Assembly (NCBI GenBank): GCA_012727415.1
Contig: JAAYHI010000121.1
Coordinates: 1-13,937 of the forward strand
Reading direction: 5' to 3'
Length of the DNA stretch: 13,937 nucleotides
From: Bacillota bacterium
GTDB lineage: Bacteria > Bacillota > Proteinivoracia > UBA4975
Position numbers and translations under genes: made by a program. Positions 1 through 7,438 of the stretch are shown piece by piece; position 1 is the first letter of the stretch; the number at the start of each line of letters is the position of its first letter. Under the pieces are notes generated by a model that was given only the letters and a program-made list of their open reading frames with translations, did no database searches and was not told the DNA's origin.

Positions 1-111
1 ATCACGACGCATAAAGTCAATGAAACAACATGGGAAAAAGGGGAAACTCGTTTTTCCCTTTCCCTCTCCATTTTACCCTAAAACCCTGCCTGTGAAAACC
101 ATAAAAAATTG

Positions 112-138
112 GATTAAAAAAACCGGGTGCAACCCGGT
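112..138 (-). terminator. Rho-independent terminator of the EF-G-like gene
   Basis: A perfect 7-bp inverted repeat (ACCGGGT at 122-128 and ACCCGGT at 132-138) encloses a 3-nt loop. Read on the minus strand, the hairpin is followed directly by a run of seven T. It starts 11 bp after the TAA stop of the EF-G-like gene. The GC-rich stem plus T tract is the classic intrinsic terminator layout, so transcription of the leftward gene most likely ends here. The remaining bases 1-111 hold no gene I can support. Confidence 0.9.
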
Positions 139-149
139 CTGTTGGCAAA

Positions 150-2222
150 TTATTCCGCTGAATCTTCCTTTTGCTGTTCTGCAATTATTTTTTCGGCTAT
201 ATGCGCCGGCACCTCTTCGTAGTGGGAGAATTCCATGCTGTACTCGCCCCTGCCTTGAGTCATTGACCGCAGGTCAACAGCATAGCCATACATTTCCGCA
301 AGGGGGACTTGAGCCCTGATGATCTGAGTCCCGTCGCCCTGGGGATCCATGCCGGCCACTCGCCCGCGGCGGGAAGGCATATCTCCCATAATATCCCCCA
401 TGAAGTTTTCCGGCACTCTCACTTCAACATTGTAGATGGGCTCCAGTAAAATCGGGTTGGCTTCCTGCATGCCTTTTTTATAGGCAAGGGAGGCAGCAAT
501 TTTAAAGGCCATTTCTGAGGAGTCAACACTGTGGTAAGAACCATCCACCAGGGTCGCCCTGATATCTACTGTGGGAAATCCTGCTAATACACCTTGTTCC
601 ATTGCTTCAATCAGGCCCTTTTCTACTGCAGGTATATAGTTTCGGGGCACAGCTCCCCCAAAAATTTTATCGACAAACTCAAAATGCTCACCCCGCGGCA
701 AGGGCTCGAAAATAATCTTGACATGGCCGTACTGACCGCGGCCGCCAGATTGCTTTTTGTGCTTGCCTTCCACCTCAGCAGTGCCTTTGATTGTCTCTTT
801 GTAAGGAATCTTGGGCTTTGTAAGTTCAACGTCGACGCCAAACTTCTTCGCCAACCGGCTGACGATGATCTCCAGGTGGGTATCCCCCATGCCGTAAATC
901 AAGGTTTGTTTTGTCTCGGCATTGCGTTCAACCCTGAAGGTTGGATCCTCTTCCAGGAACCTGGCCAAACCGGCACCGACTTTTTCTTCGTCATTTTTGG
1001 ATTTGGGTTCTACGGCAAATGACGCCATGGGGACAGGGAAATCGATTCCCTTCAGTTGATGTTGGTTTTCTTTTGCCCCTAAAGTGTCGCCGGTATTTGT
1101 CTCCTGGAGCTTGGCTACTGCAGCAATGTCGCCACTAACAGCTTTTGTAAGCGGGATCTGGTTTTTGCCCCGGAACAGGAGAAGTTGGCCAACCCTTTCG
1201 GTCTTGCCGGTATTGATGTTAACTGCCTGGGTATCTGAGGCAAGTTCGCCGCTGTAGACCCTGAAAAAGCTCACCTTGCCCACGAAGGGGTCCGCCATTG
1301 TTTTGAAGACCAGAGCCCGGAAGGGCTCCTTCTGACCGGCGGGAATTTCTATGGTCTTGCCTTCAGCATCTACTGCCAGCGCTTTGTCTGCCGGAGCGGG
1401 GGAGGCGAAGACCAGAAAATCCAGGAGTTGGGGAATGCCTATTCCCTTAACCGCGGAACCGCACAGCACGGGGAACAATTTAGCTGCAGCAAAGGCTTGC
1501 TGAACCCCTTTCTGAATTTCGGCGGCGGTCAGTTCTTCCCCCTCAAGGTACTTTAGTGTAAGCTCATCGTCGGTTTCGGCAGCGATTTCTATCAGCTGTT
1601 CCCGATATTGCTCCGCTGCGGCTTGCAGGCTTTCGGGGACCTCTGCCTCTTCAAATTTGTTGCCTGAATAGACAAAGGCCTTCAATTGCAGAATATCGAC
1701 GATACCTTTGAAATCATCTTCACTGCCAATAGGCAAGTGCAGGGGAATGACATAGGAACCAAAATGTTGTTGAGCTTCTGCCAGGGATTTTTCAAAATTG
1801 GCATTTTCCCGGTCTATTTTGTTCATAAAGATAACCCGCGGCAGGTTGTACTCATTCGCCATTTTCCATACTTTCTCGGTGCCGACTTCAACCCCTGAGA
1901 CGGCGCACATGTTGACAAGGGCGGCTTCTACCACCCGCAAAGAGCTGATGACTTCGCCAATAAAGTCAAAGTATCCGGGTGTGTCAATAAAATTAATCCG
2001 GCAATCCTTCCATTCCACTGGGGCCAGGGCAGCATTGATAGTTATCTGCTTTTTGATTTCATCAGCATCATAATCAGTAGTGGTGGTGCCATCTTCCACT
2101 CTGCCTATTCTCTGAATTGCACCGGAATAAAAAAGCATGCTTTCTGTTAAAGTAGTCTTTCCGGAGCCACCATGTCCAATAATGCTAATATTACGCAGTT
2201 TTTCGGTGCTATAGTTCTTCAC
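150..2222 (-). CDS. fusA: Elongation factor G-like translational GTPase (EF-G2-type paralogue)
   Basis: This 690-residue protein has full EF-G length and domain order. The GTPase domain shows G1 GHGGSGKT (16-23), a switch-I threonine in QITIN (T61), G3 DTPGYFDF (80-87), G4 NKID (134-137) and G5 CGSA (254-257). Domain IV keeps the tip signatures GGRGQYGH (493-500) and YHSVDSSE (563-570, His564), and domain V keeps SMTQGRGEY. EF-G drives tRNA-mRNA translocation and, with RRF, ribosome recycling. G1 differs from the canonical GHIDAGKT, and the catalytic DTPGH histidine is Tyr84, which points to the EF-G2-like subfamily rather than the housekeeping fusA of the str operon. The symbol is therefore only approximate. 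The start is GTG with a GAGGAGG ribosome site at 2231-2237, 8 nt away. The gene lies 75 bp downstream of the NHEJ operon and has its own terminator. I saw no obvious promoter in the gap, so read-through from the repair operon is possible. The specialised role is unknown. Confidence 0.9.
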   Translation of the reverse strand: MKNYSTEKLRNISIIGHGGSGKTTLTESMLFYSGAIQRIGRVEDGTTTTDYDADEIKKQITINAALAPVEWKDCRINFIDTPGYFDFIGEVISSLRVVEAALVNMCAVSGVEVGTEKVWKMANEYNLPRVIFMNKIDRENANFEKSLAEAQQHFGSYVIPLHLPIGSEDDFKGIVDILQLKAFVYSGNKFEEAEVPESLQAAAEQYREQLIEIAAETDDELTLKYLEGEELTAAEIQKGVQQAFAAAKLFPVLCGSAVKGIGIPQLLDFLVFASPAPADKALAVDAEGKTIEIPAGQKEPFRALVFKTMADPFVGKVSFFRVYSGELASDTQAVNINTGKTERVGQLLLFRGKNQIPLTKAVSGDIAAVAKLQETNTGDTLGAKENQHQLKGIDFPVPMASFAVEPKSKNDEEKVGAGLARFLEEDPTFRVERNAETKQTLIYGMGDTHLEIIVSRLAKKFGVDVELTKPKIPYKETIKGTAEVEGKHKKQSGGRGQYGHVKIIFEPLPRGEHFEFVDKIFGGAVPRNYIPAVEKGLIEAMEQGVLAGFPTVDIRATLVDGSYHSVDSSEMAFKIAASLAYKKGMQEANPILLEPIYNVEVRVPENFMGDIMGDMPSRRGRVAGMDPQGDGTQIIRAQVPLAEMYGYAVDLRSMTQGRGEYSMEFSHYEEVPAHIAEKIIAEQQKEDSAE

Positions 2223-2297
2223 AACAATCTCCTCCTCACAATTGGTGCCAATCCTTCTTTTACTTCGACCCGAGATAAAAAAAATCCTGCATCTCTC

Positions 2298-3197
2298 TTA
2301 ATATAGCATATTCTTTATCCTTTCTGCTGCTTTCTCCAGGCGTTGGCCCGGAATTTTTTCAACCCAGGACGGAAATTTCGCTGTAAAATCCAGAGCATGA
2401 AGAGAATACTTCCTTGGATCAACAGCTCTATGCAAGTCTTCCCACTCCAAGGGAAAAGATAATGTTGGTACTGGCTGTGGGCGCAAACTGAAAGCTGAAA
2501 TAATAGTCTGCCCCCTGGCATTCTGCATATAATCCAAATAAATTTTGCCTTGTCTCTTGGCGATATTTCTCTCCAAAGTTGTCCAGTCTGGGTAGTTCCT
2601 GTAGATTATTTGACAACAGGCATGGACAAAGTCCCGAACTTGAGAGTATTTATAGATTGGCACCAAGGGCACGAAGACCTGGAGGCCTGTGGCACCGGAA
2701 GTTTTCACGCGACCGGACAGTTCAAGCTTTTCCAAAAGACTTCCGATTGCTTGTGCAACCTGGCGCACTTCGTCAATGCCATACTCCTCCATAGGATCCA
2801 GGTCAAATACAGCATAATCGGGATACTCAAGGCTGCCGATGCTGGATAACCAGGGATGGAATTCAATTACCCCTGAATTTGCCAGCCACACCAAGGTCGG
2901 CAGATTATCTATGAGTACCCAGCGGGTTTCTTTGCCTTTCTTTCCGGCCAAAGTAAAGGTTCTCACCCATTCAGGGGCATTGTCAGAACAGTTCTTTTGG
3001 TAGAATCCCTTGCGGTGTGCACCATTGGGGAATCTTTGCAGTGAAACCAGCCTCCCGGCGAGGCAAGGCAGCAGCCAGGGAGACACCTTAATGTAATATT
3101 CTATCATCTGCCCTTTGGTGGTGCCGGTTTCAGGCCAAAATACTTTATCGGGATTGGTGATTCTCACCTGTTTCCCTTCGATATCAAGATAAGGCAA
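2298..3197 (-). CDS. ligD: LigD-type NHEJ polymerase (primase-polymerase domain, stand-alone)
   Basis: This 299-residue protein corresponds to the polymerase domain of bacterial LigD, an archaeo-eukaryotic primase-type nucleotidyltransferase. That domain adds ribo- or deoxyribonucleotides to Ku-bound broken ends before ligation. Visible motifs are the metal-binding FDLDP (D132, D134), motif II TSGATGLQVFVPL (166-178) and the third acidic motif LDYMQNARG (D222). The N-terminal PNG..KGFYQKN region (57-69) is also typical. No ligase or phosphoesterase domain is attached. The longest open frame begins at a TTG codon (3195-3197), 14 bp inside the end of the ligase gene and in a different frame. 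The frame is closed by a TGA at 3228-3230, so the start must lie in this short interval or downstream. A weak purine-rich site (AGGGAA, with GGGGGA upstream) precedes the TTG. Translation is probably coupled to the ligase. Motif II carries Gln173 where many LigD polymerases have His. Confidence 0.88.
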   Translation of the reverse strand: MPYLDIEGKQVRITNPDKVFWPETGTTKGQMIEYYIKVSPWLLPCLAGRLVSLQRFPNGAHRKGFYQKNCSDNAPEWVRTFTLAGKKGKETRWVLIDNLPTLVWLANSGVIEFHPWLSSIGSLEYPDYAVFDLDPMEEYGIDEVRQVAQAIGSLLEKLELSGRVKTSGATGLQVFVPLVPIYKYSQVRDFVHACCQIIYRNYPDWTTLERNIAKRQGKIYLDYMQNARGQTIISAFSLRPQPVPTLSFPLEWEDLHRAVDPRKYSLHALDFTAKFPSWVEKIPGQRLEKAAERIKNMLY

Positions 3198-4089
3198 ATT
3201 CCCTGTCCCCCAAAAACAAAGCTTTAATCACTGGAGCCCTCAAGGTAAGTGTCTCAGTCCATTCCATAAATTCAACCTCCGCTTGCAGCAGCGGCCGCAC
3301 CCACACTGGCTGTTTAACAGTTGCAGGCACTGCTGCTGCCCCTTTATCTGAAATTAAGGTTTGCAATATTTGTTGAATGTCCTCCTTGTTTTTCTCACTG
3401 AGACCGCTGGCCGCGCCGCCACAAAATATCAGTCCTTCACCAAAATCTTTGGCCAGGAGGAGAGAGGCAAATCTCCCTTGCTTAGCCGTATAGCCAATTA
3501 TCCAAAACTTTTCCCGTTGCCGATGCTTAATCTTTTGCCAACTGGGGGATTTTCCGCTGCGGTAGGGGCTGAATACTTCCTTGGCGACAATCCCCTCCCA
3601 ACCCATTTTCTTTGTGGAGGCATACAGTTTTTCCCCATCGGAGAAGTTTTCTATGACAGATACCGGCCCCGGCGGCAATTCCAGGCTCGCCAATACTTCC
3701 TGACGGTACTTTAAGGGCTTTGAGCGCAAATCTTTGCCCTCTATGCACAGAATGTCAAAGATAACGTAGTCAATTGGCGGTGCTCCCGGTCCCGGCTGGC
3801 GGGCAAAGTTGCGCTGCAGTATTCGGGAAAAGTCTGGCTTGCCATTGCGCAGAGACACTATTTCTCCATCGAGAATGGTCCCTCTGGGGATGATATTTCC
3901 CAGGCAATACAACTCCGGAAAGGCCTGGGTTTTTAGCCTCCCCCTCTTATTCTGCAAGATGACCTCTCCCTGGCCGATGAAGGCAAGCATGCGCACCCCG
4001 TCCCACTTTACCTGGTAGATATAGTCCGGGGAGGGGGGAACCTCTGCAGCCAATACGGGTTCCATTACGCTGACGGCACCGGGTTTCAT
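3184..4089 (-). CDS. ligD: ATP-dependent DNA ligase of LigD type (stand-alone)
   Basis: This 301-residue protein matches the ligase domain of LigD: an adenylation domain followed by an OB fold. It seals double-strand breaks using ATP. The motifs are KWDG with the adenylated lysine K28, LDGE (73-76), motif III YVIFDIL (108-114), motif IV EGIVAK (165-170) and motif V WQKIK (184-188). Length equals the isolated ligase domain, and there is no polymerase or nuclease domain in the same frame. The ATG overlaps the TAA stop of ku by one base (TAATG), which implies translational coupling within a ku-ligase-polymerase operon. The gene ends in TGA at 3184-3186, inside the start of the polymerase gene. 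Bacillus subtilis carries ligase and polymerase in a single LigD protein, so this is a split arrangement. Function by family is certain. Whether the split is ancestral or recent cannot be told from one sequence. Confidence 0.92.
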   Translation of the reverse strand: MKPGAVSVMEPVLAAEVPPSPDYIYQVKWDGVRMLAFIGQGEVILQNKRGRLKTQAFPELYCLGNIIPRGTILDGEIVSLRNGKPDFSRILQRNFARQPGPGAPPIDYVIFDILCIEGKDLRSKPLKYRQEVLASLELPPGPVSVIENFSDGEKLYASTKKMGWEGIVAKEVFSPYRSGKSPSWQKIKHRQREKFWIIGYTAKQGRFASLLLAKDFGEGLIFCGGAASGLSEKNKEDIQQILQTLISDKGAAAVPATVKQPVWVRPLLQAEVEFMEWTETLTLRAPVIKALFLGDREFALS

Positions 4090-4913
4090 TACCCCACCCG
4101 GCCCTTTTTCCTGGCCTTTTCCGGAGGGACAGGAGTGAAGCGTTCTTTTTCGATTGCCTCCAGGCTTGCTCGCAGTGACTCCATCAAGTCCGCTACTCCC
4201 TCGGGGGCAGGCGCAACTGAAGGTTGAGGTGCTTCACCCTGGAGCTTGCTTTGAATTATGTCCAACAAACCCTTGCGATAATCATCTGTGTACTTCTCTG
4301 GGGAAAAATCTTCTGTCATGTTCTCCACTAACTGGATGGCCAGGTTTCTCTCCCTTTCGCTGGCCTGTAAATCTGTGTCGATCCCCGGAACCTCCAGCTG
4401 AGACCTGACTTCGTCAGGATACTTCATAGTCTCCATAACCAGGACATCTTTGTAAATTCTCAGGGCGGCCAGCGCCTGTTTCGAGCGGATAACAACTTTC
4501 GCCACCGCCACCCTGTCGGTTTCTTTTAAAGCAGCTACCAGCAAGTTATATGCTTTTTTGCCTGTTTCCTCGGGACCCAGGTAGTAGCTCTTTTCGTAAT
4601 AGATAGGGTCAATTTCTTCCAGGCGGCAGAAATCTAGAATGTCAATGGTCCTGGTCTTTTCAGTGGGTATCGCCTCGAAGTCTTCGTCGCGCATCACTAC
4701 AAATCTGTCTTTTTGATATTCATAACCCCGGACAATCTCTTCCCATTCCACCTCCTGCTTACAGCGAGGGCAGACCCGCTGATATTTCAAGGGTGTATTG
4801 CACTTGCTGTGGAGATATTTAAACTTTATGGATTTGTCCTCACTGGCTGTGTACATCTTGACCGGGATATTTACCAGGCCAAAGCTCACCGCCCCTTTCC
4901 ATACAGGACGCAT
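4089..4913 (-). CDS. ku: Non-homologous end-joining protein Ku
   Basis: This is a 274-residue bacterial Ku. Homodimeric Ku forms a ring that threads onto double-strand break ends, protects them and recruits the LigD ligase and polymerase. The N-terminus has the characteristic RPVWKGAVSFGLVNIPVKMY signature (2-21), followed by the central beta-barrel region. A possible zinc-binding cluster is seen at H35, C38, C48 and C51 (HSKC...CPRC). The C-terminus is a proline-rich then Lys/Arg-rich tail (about 257-274), as usual for bacterial Ku, where the basic tail helps DNA binding and threading. The start is ATG with GAGGGGG at about 4919-4925. It is the first gene of a ku-ligase-polymerase operon and begins 69 bp downstream of gyrA, past the gyrA terminator, so it should have its own promoter. 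I could not identify that promoter with confidence. Many bacterial NHEJ operons are linked to sporulation or stationary phase, but no regulator site is visible here. Confidence 0.95.
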   Translation of the reverse strand: MRPVWKGAVSFGLVNIPVKMYTASEDKSIKFKYLHSKCNTPLKYQRVCPRCKQEVEWEEIVRGYEYQKDRFVVMRDEDFEAIPTEKTRTIDILDFCRLEEIDPIYYEKSYYLGPEETGKKAYNLLVAALKETDRVAVAKVVIRSKQALAALRIYKDVLVMETMKYPDEVRSQLEVPGIDTDLQASERERNLAIQLVENMTEDFSPEKYTDDYRKGLLDIIQSKLQGEAPQPSVAPAPEGVADLMESLRASLEAIEKERFTPVPPEKARKKGRVG

Positions 4914-4956
4914 CTCAATCCCCCTCTGTTCTTTTCTAATATGTTGCCCTCTTTCC

Positions 4957-4984
4957 TAAAAAAATAAAGAGCCCTAACGGGCTC
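4957..4984 (-). terminator. Rho-independent terminator of gyrA, overlapping the stop codon
   Basis: A perfect 6-bp inverted repeat (GAGCCC at 4969-4974 and GGGCTC at 4979-4984) has a TAAC loop. On the minus strand the hairpin is followed by TTTATTTTTTTAGG, a good T tract. Bases 4983-4984 belong to the TGA stop of gyrA (4983-4985), so the stem starts inside the stop codon. This most likely ends the long dnaA-to-gyrA transcription block and isolates it from the ku operon. Confidence 0.88.
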
Positions 4985-7427
4985 AAGATTGGCTCTCTTC
5001 ATCTTCAGGAACAATGCTTGCAACAGCCACCACCTCGTCGCCGGGATCCAGTTTGATTAACTTTACCCCCCGTGCCGGCCGGCGGAGGACTGAAATGCCA
5101 TCGACTTTTTGCCTGTTCAGCACACCATTTGCTGTGACAATCATGAGATCATCATTGGGGGCAACCATTTTGCCTGCCACGAGAAGACCGCTTTTTTCTG
5201 TTATGCCAATGGCCTTTACTCCCTTACCTCCACGGGCCTGGGCATTGAACTCATCAGTCTCCACTCGTTTGCCGTAGCCAGCCTGGGTAATGAGCAAAAT
5301 GTGACCGTCGCGGCCCAAGGCAACCATCTCAACCAGTTCATCCTCTTTGCCCAACCTGATGCCTCTGACCCCCCTGGCGATTCTGCCCATAGGCCGCAAT
5401 TCCTTCTCGCTGAAACGAATAGCGATTCCCTTTTTGGTAAAGAGCATAATTTCCTGCTCGCCATTAGTAAACCTGACTCCAATCAGTTCATCCCTGTCCT
5501 CTAACTTGGTGGCAATGAGGCCAGAACGGAGATTGGTGTCGAATTGATCGAGACTGGTCTTCTTGACATAGCCGGCCTTGGTAGCCATCACCAGATAAGT
5601 ATCGGGAGAAAAATCTTTAACCTGGATGACAGTGCTTATTTTTTCTCCCGGATGCAAGGGAATGATGTTTACCAGGGCTGTTCCCCGGGCATTTCTGCTG
5701 GCCTCAGGAATTTCATAGACCTTTTTCCGGTACATCTGGCCGTAATTTGTGAAAAAGAGGATGTTCTTATGGGTAGAAGTAATGAAGAGATGAGTGACAA
5801 AATCGTCTTCCCGCTTGTTCAGGGCAGCAACTCCGCGCCCTCCCCGGTTTTGACTGCGATAGGTGTTGGCGGGAATACGCTTGATGTAGCCTTGATGGGT
5901 AATGGTAATCACGACATCTTCATCAGCTATCAGGTCCTCGATTTCCAAATCACCATCCTTATTGACCAGTTTTGTGCGCCGCTTATCCCCGTGTTGCCTG
6001 CTGATTTCTTCAAGCTCTTCCTTAATTATGGCATCTATCTTTTTCGGGTCTGCCAATATTCCTTTCAGCTCTTGAGCCCGCAGGGTAAGATCAGCAAATT
6101 CCTGCTGAATTTTTTCTCTTTCCAGGCCGGTCAGGCGGTGCAGGCGCAGGTCCAATATGGCCTGGGCCTGTTCTCTGCTAAGGGGAAGCTTGGCCATAAG
6201 GCTGTTCCTGGCTTCTTCGGCATCCCGGGCATTGCGGATTAGTGCGATAGCCAAATCCAGGTTGTCCAGGGCGATAATAAAGCCGGCAAGAATATGAAGT
6301 CTTTCTTCTGCTTTCTTTAAATCATGACGAGTGCGGCGGGTGATAATCTCTTGCTGGTGAACCAGGTAATGATAGAGCATGTCCCGCAGTGTCAGGACTG
6401 TGGGGCGATTGTTGACGAGAGCTAACATGTTGATGCCGAAATTCTGCTGCAGCTGGGTATGTTTGTACAGCTTATTGAGGATGATGTGAGGGTTGGCATC
6501 CCGGCGCAACTCAATTACTACCCTCATTCCCTGGCGGTCCGTTTCGTCTCTGAGGTCAGTAATGCCCTCGATTTTCTTGTCTCCCACTAGCTCGGCTATC
6601 TTTTCAATAAGTCTGGCCTTATTAACCTGGTAAGGCAGCTCAGTAATAATCAGCAACTGCTTACCGTTGGCCAGGGTTTCAATGCGCACTTCTCCCCGCA
6701 AGGTAATGGTGCCCTTGCCAGTGGTATAGGCTTTTTTTACCCCATCCCTGCCTAAAATTACTCCGGCGGTAGGGAAGTCCGGACCCTTGATATACTTCAT
6801 CAACTGCTCGCTGGTGATATCGGGGTTATCAATCATGGCACAGATGCCTGCAACCACTTCCCCTAAATTGTGGGGAGGCATGTTGGTGGCCATACCAACG
6901 GCAATGCCTGAGGTGCCATTGACCAGCAGATTGGGGAAGCGGCTGGGCAACACTACCGGTTCCTGCAGAGTTTCATCGAAGTTCGGCATAAAGTCCACAG
7001 TATTTTTTTCAAGATCAGCCAGCATTACTGTGGCCAGCTTCGTCATCCGCACCTCTGTATACCTCATCGCTGCGGGGGAGTCCCCGTCAACAGAGCCGAA
7101 GTTGCCGTGACCGTCAACCAAGGGATAGCGGATCGAAAAATCCTGGGCCATTCTCACCATTGTATCGTACAAGGCCACATCACCGTGGGGGTGATACTTT
7201 CCGAGAACTTCCCCGACAATCCTTGCAGATTTTTTATACCCCTTTGTCGGGCTAAGGCCGAGCTCGTTCATAGCATACAAAATACGCCTGTGCACAGGTT
7301 TTAGCCCGTCTCTGACATCGGGCAGTGCCCGGGCAGTAATGACACTCATGGCATAGTCCATAAAGGACTGTTTCATTTCAGTGGTTACTTCTCGGGGAAG
7401 AATTTTACCGTGGGTAAACTCTTTCAT
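4983..7427 (-). CDS. gyrA: DNA gyrase subunit A
   Basis: GyrA is the DNA-breaking and rejoining subunit of the A2B2 gyrase, which introduces negative supercoils ahead of the replication fork. At 814 residues the length is normal. The N-terminal winged-helix region contains the catalytic tyrosine Tyr123 in AAMRYTEVR. The breakage-reunion core and coiled-coil tower follow. The C-terminal pinwheel carries a GyrA box, QNRGGRG (526-532), which marks it as gyrase rather than ParC. The quinolone-determining segment reads HPHGDVALYD: Val84 sits at the position of E. coli Ser83, while Asp88 (E. coli Asp87) is kept. The C-terminal tail is short and acidic (EDEESQS). The gene follows gyrB after 11 bp, and its AGGAGAG ribosome site overlaps the gyrB stop codon, so the two are co-transcribed and probably translationally coupled. 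Confidence 0.98.
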   Translation of the reverse strand: MKEFTHGKILPREVTTEMKQSFMDYAMSVITARALPDVRDGLKPVHRRILYAMNELGLSPTKGYKKSARIVGEVLGKYHPHGDVALYDTMVRMAQDFSIRYPLVDGHGNFGSVDGDSPAAMRYTEVRMTKLATVMLADLEKNTVDFMPNFDETLQEPVVLPSRFPNLLVNGTSGIAVGMATNMPPHNLGEVVAGICAMIDNPDITSEQLMKYIKGPDFPTAGVILGRDGVKKAYTTGKGTITLRGEVRIETLANGKQLLIITELPYQVNKARLIEKIAELVGDKKIEGITDLRDETDRQGMRVVIELRRDANPHIILNKLYKHTQLQQNFGINMLALVNNRPTVLTLRDMLYHYLVHQQEIITRRTRHDLKKAEERLHILAGFIIALDNLDLAIALIRNARDAEEARNSLMAKLPLSREQAQAILDLRLHRLTGLEREKIQQEFADLTLRAQELKGILADPKKIDAIIKEELEEISRQHGDKRRTKLVNKDGDLEIEDLIADEDVVITITHQGYIKRIPANTYRSQNRGGRGVAALNKREDDFVTHLFITSTHKNILFFTNYGQMYRKKVYEIPEASRNARGTALVNIIPLHPGEKISTVIQVKDFSPDTYLVMATKAGYVKKTSLDQFDTNLRSGLIATKLEDRDELIGVRFTNGEQEIMLFTKKGIAIRFSEKELRPMGRIARGVRGIRLGKEDELVEMVALGRDGHILLITQAGYGKRVETDEFNAQARGGKGVKAIGITEKSGLLVAGKMVAPNDDLMIVTANGVLNRQKVDGISVLRRPARGVKLIKLDPGDEVVAVASIVPEDEESQS

Positions 7428-7438
7428 GCAACTCTCTC

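Noticed and set aside
32..58. Hairpin GGGAAAAA/TTTTTCCC as a second terminator
   Set aside because: The stem is mostly A-T with an 11-nt loop and no clean T tract on either strand; the terminator at 112-138 already explains the end of the gene.
5544..6242. 232-codon plus-strand open frame opposite gyrA
   Set aside because: It is antisense to conserved gyrA sequence and there is no evidence of a real gene.
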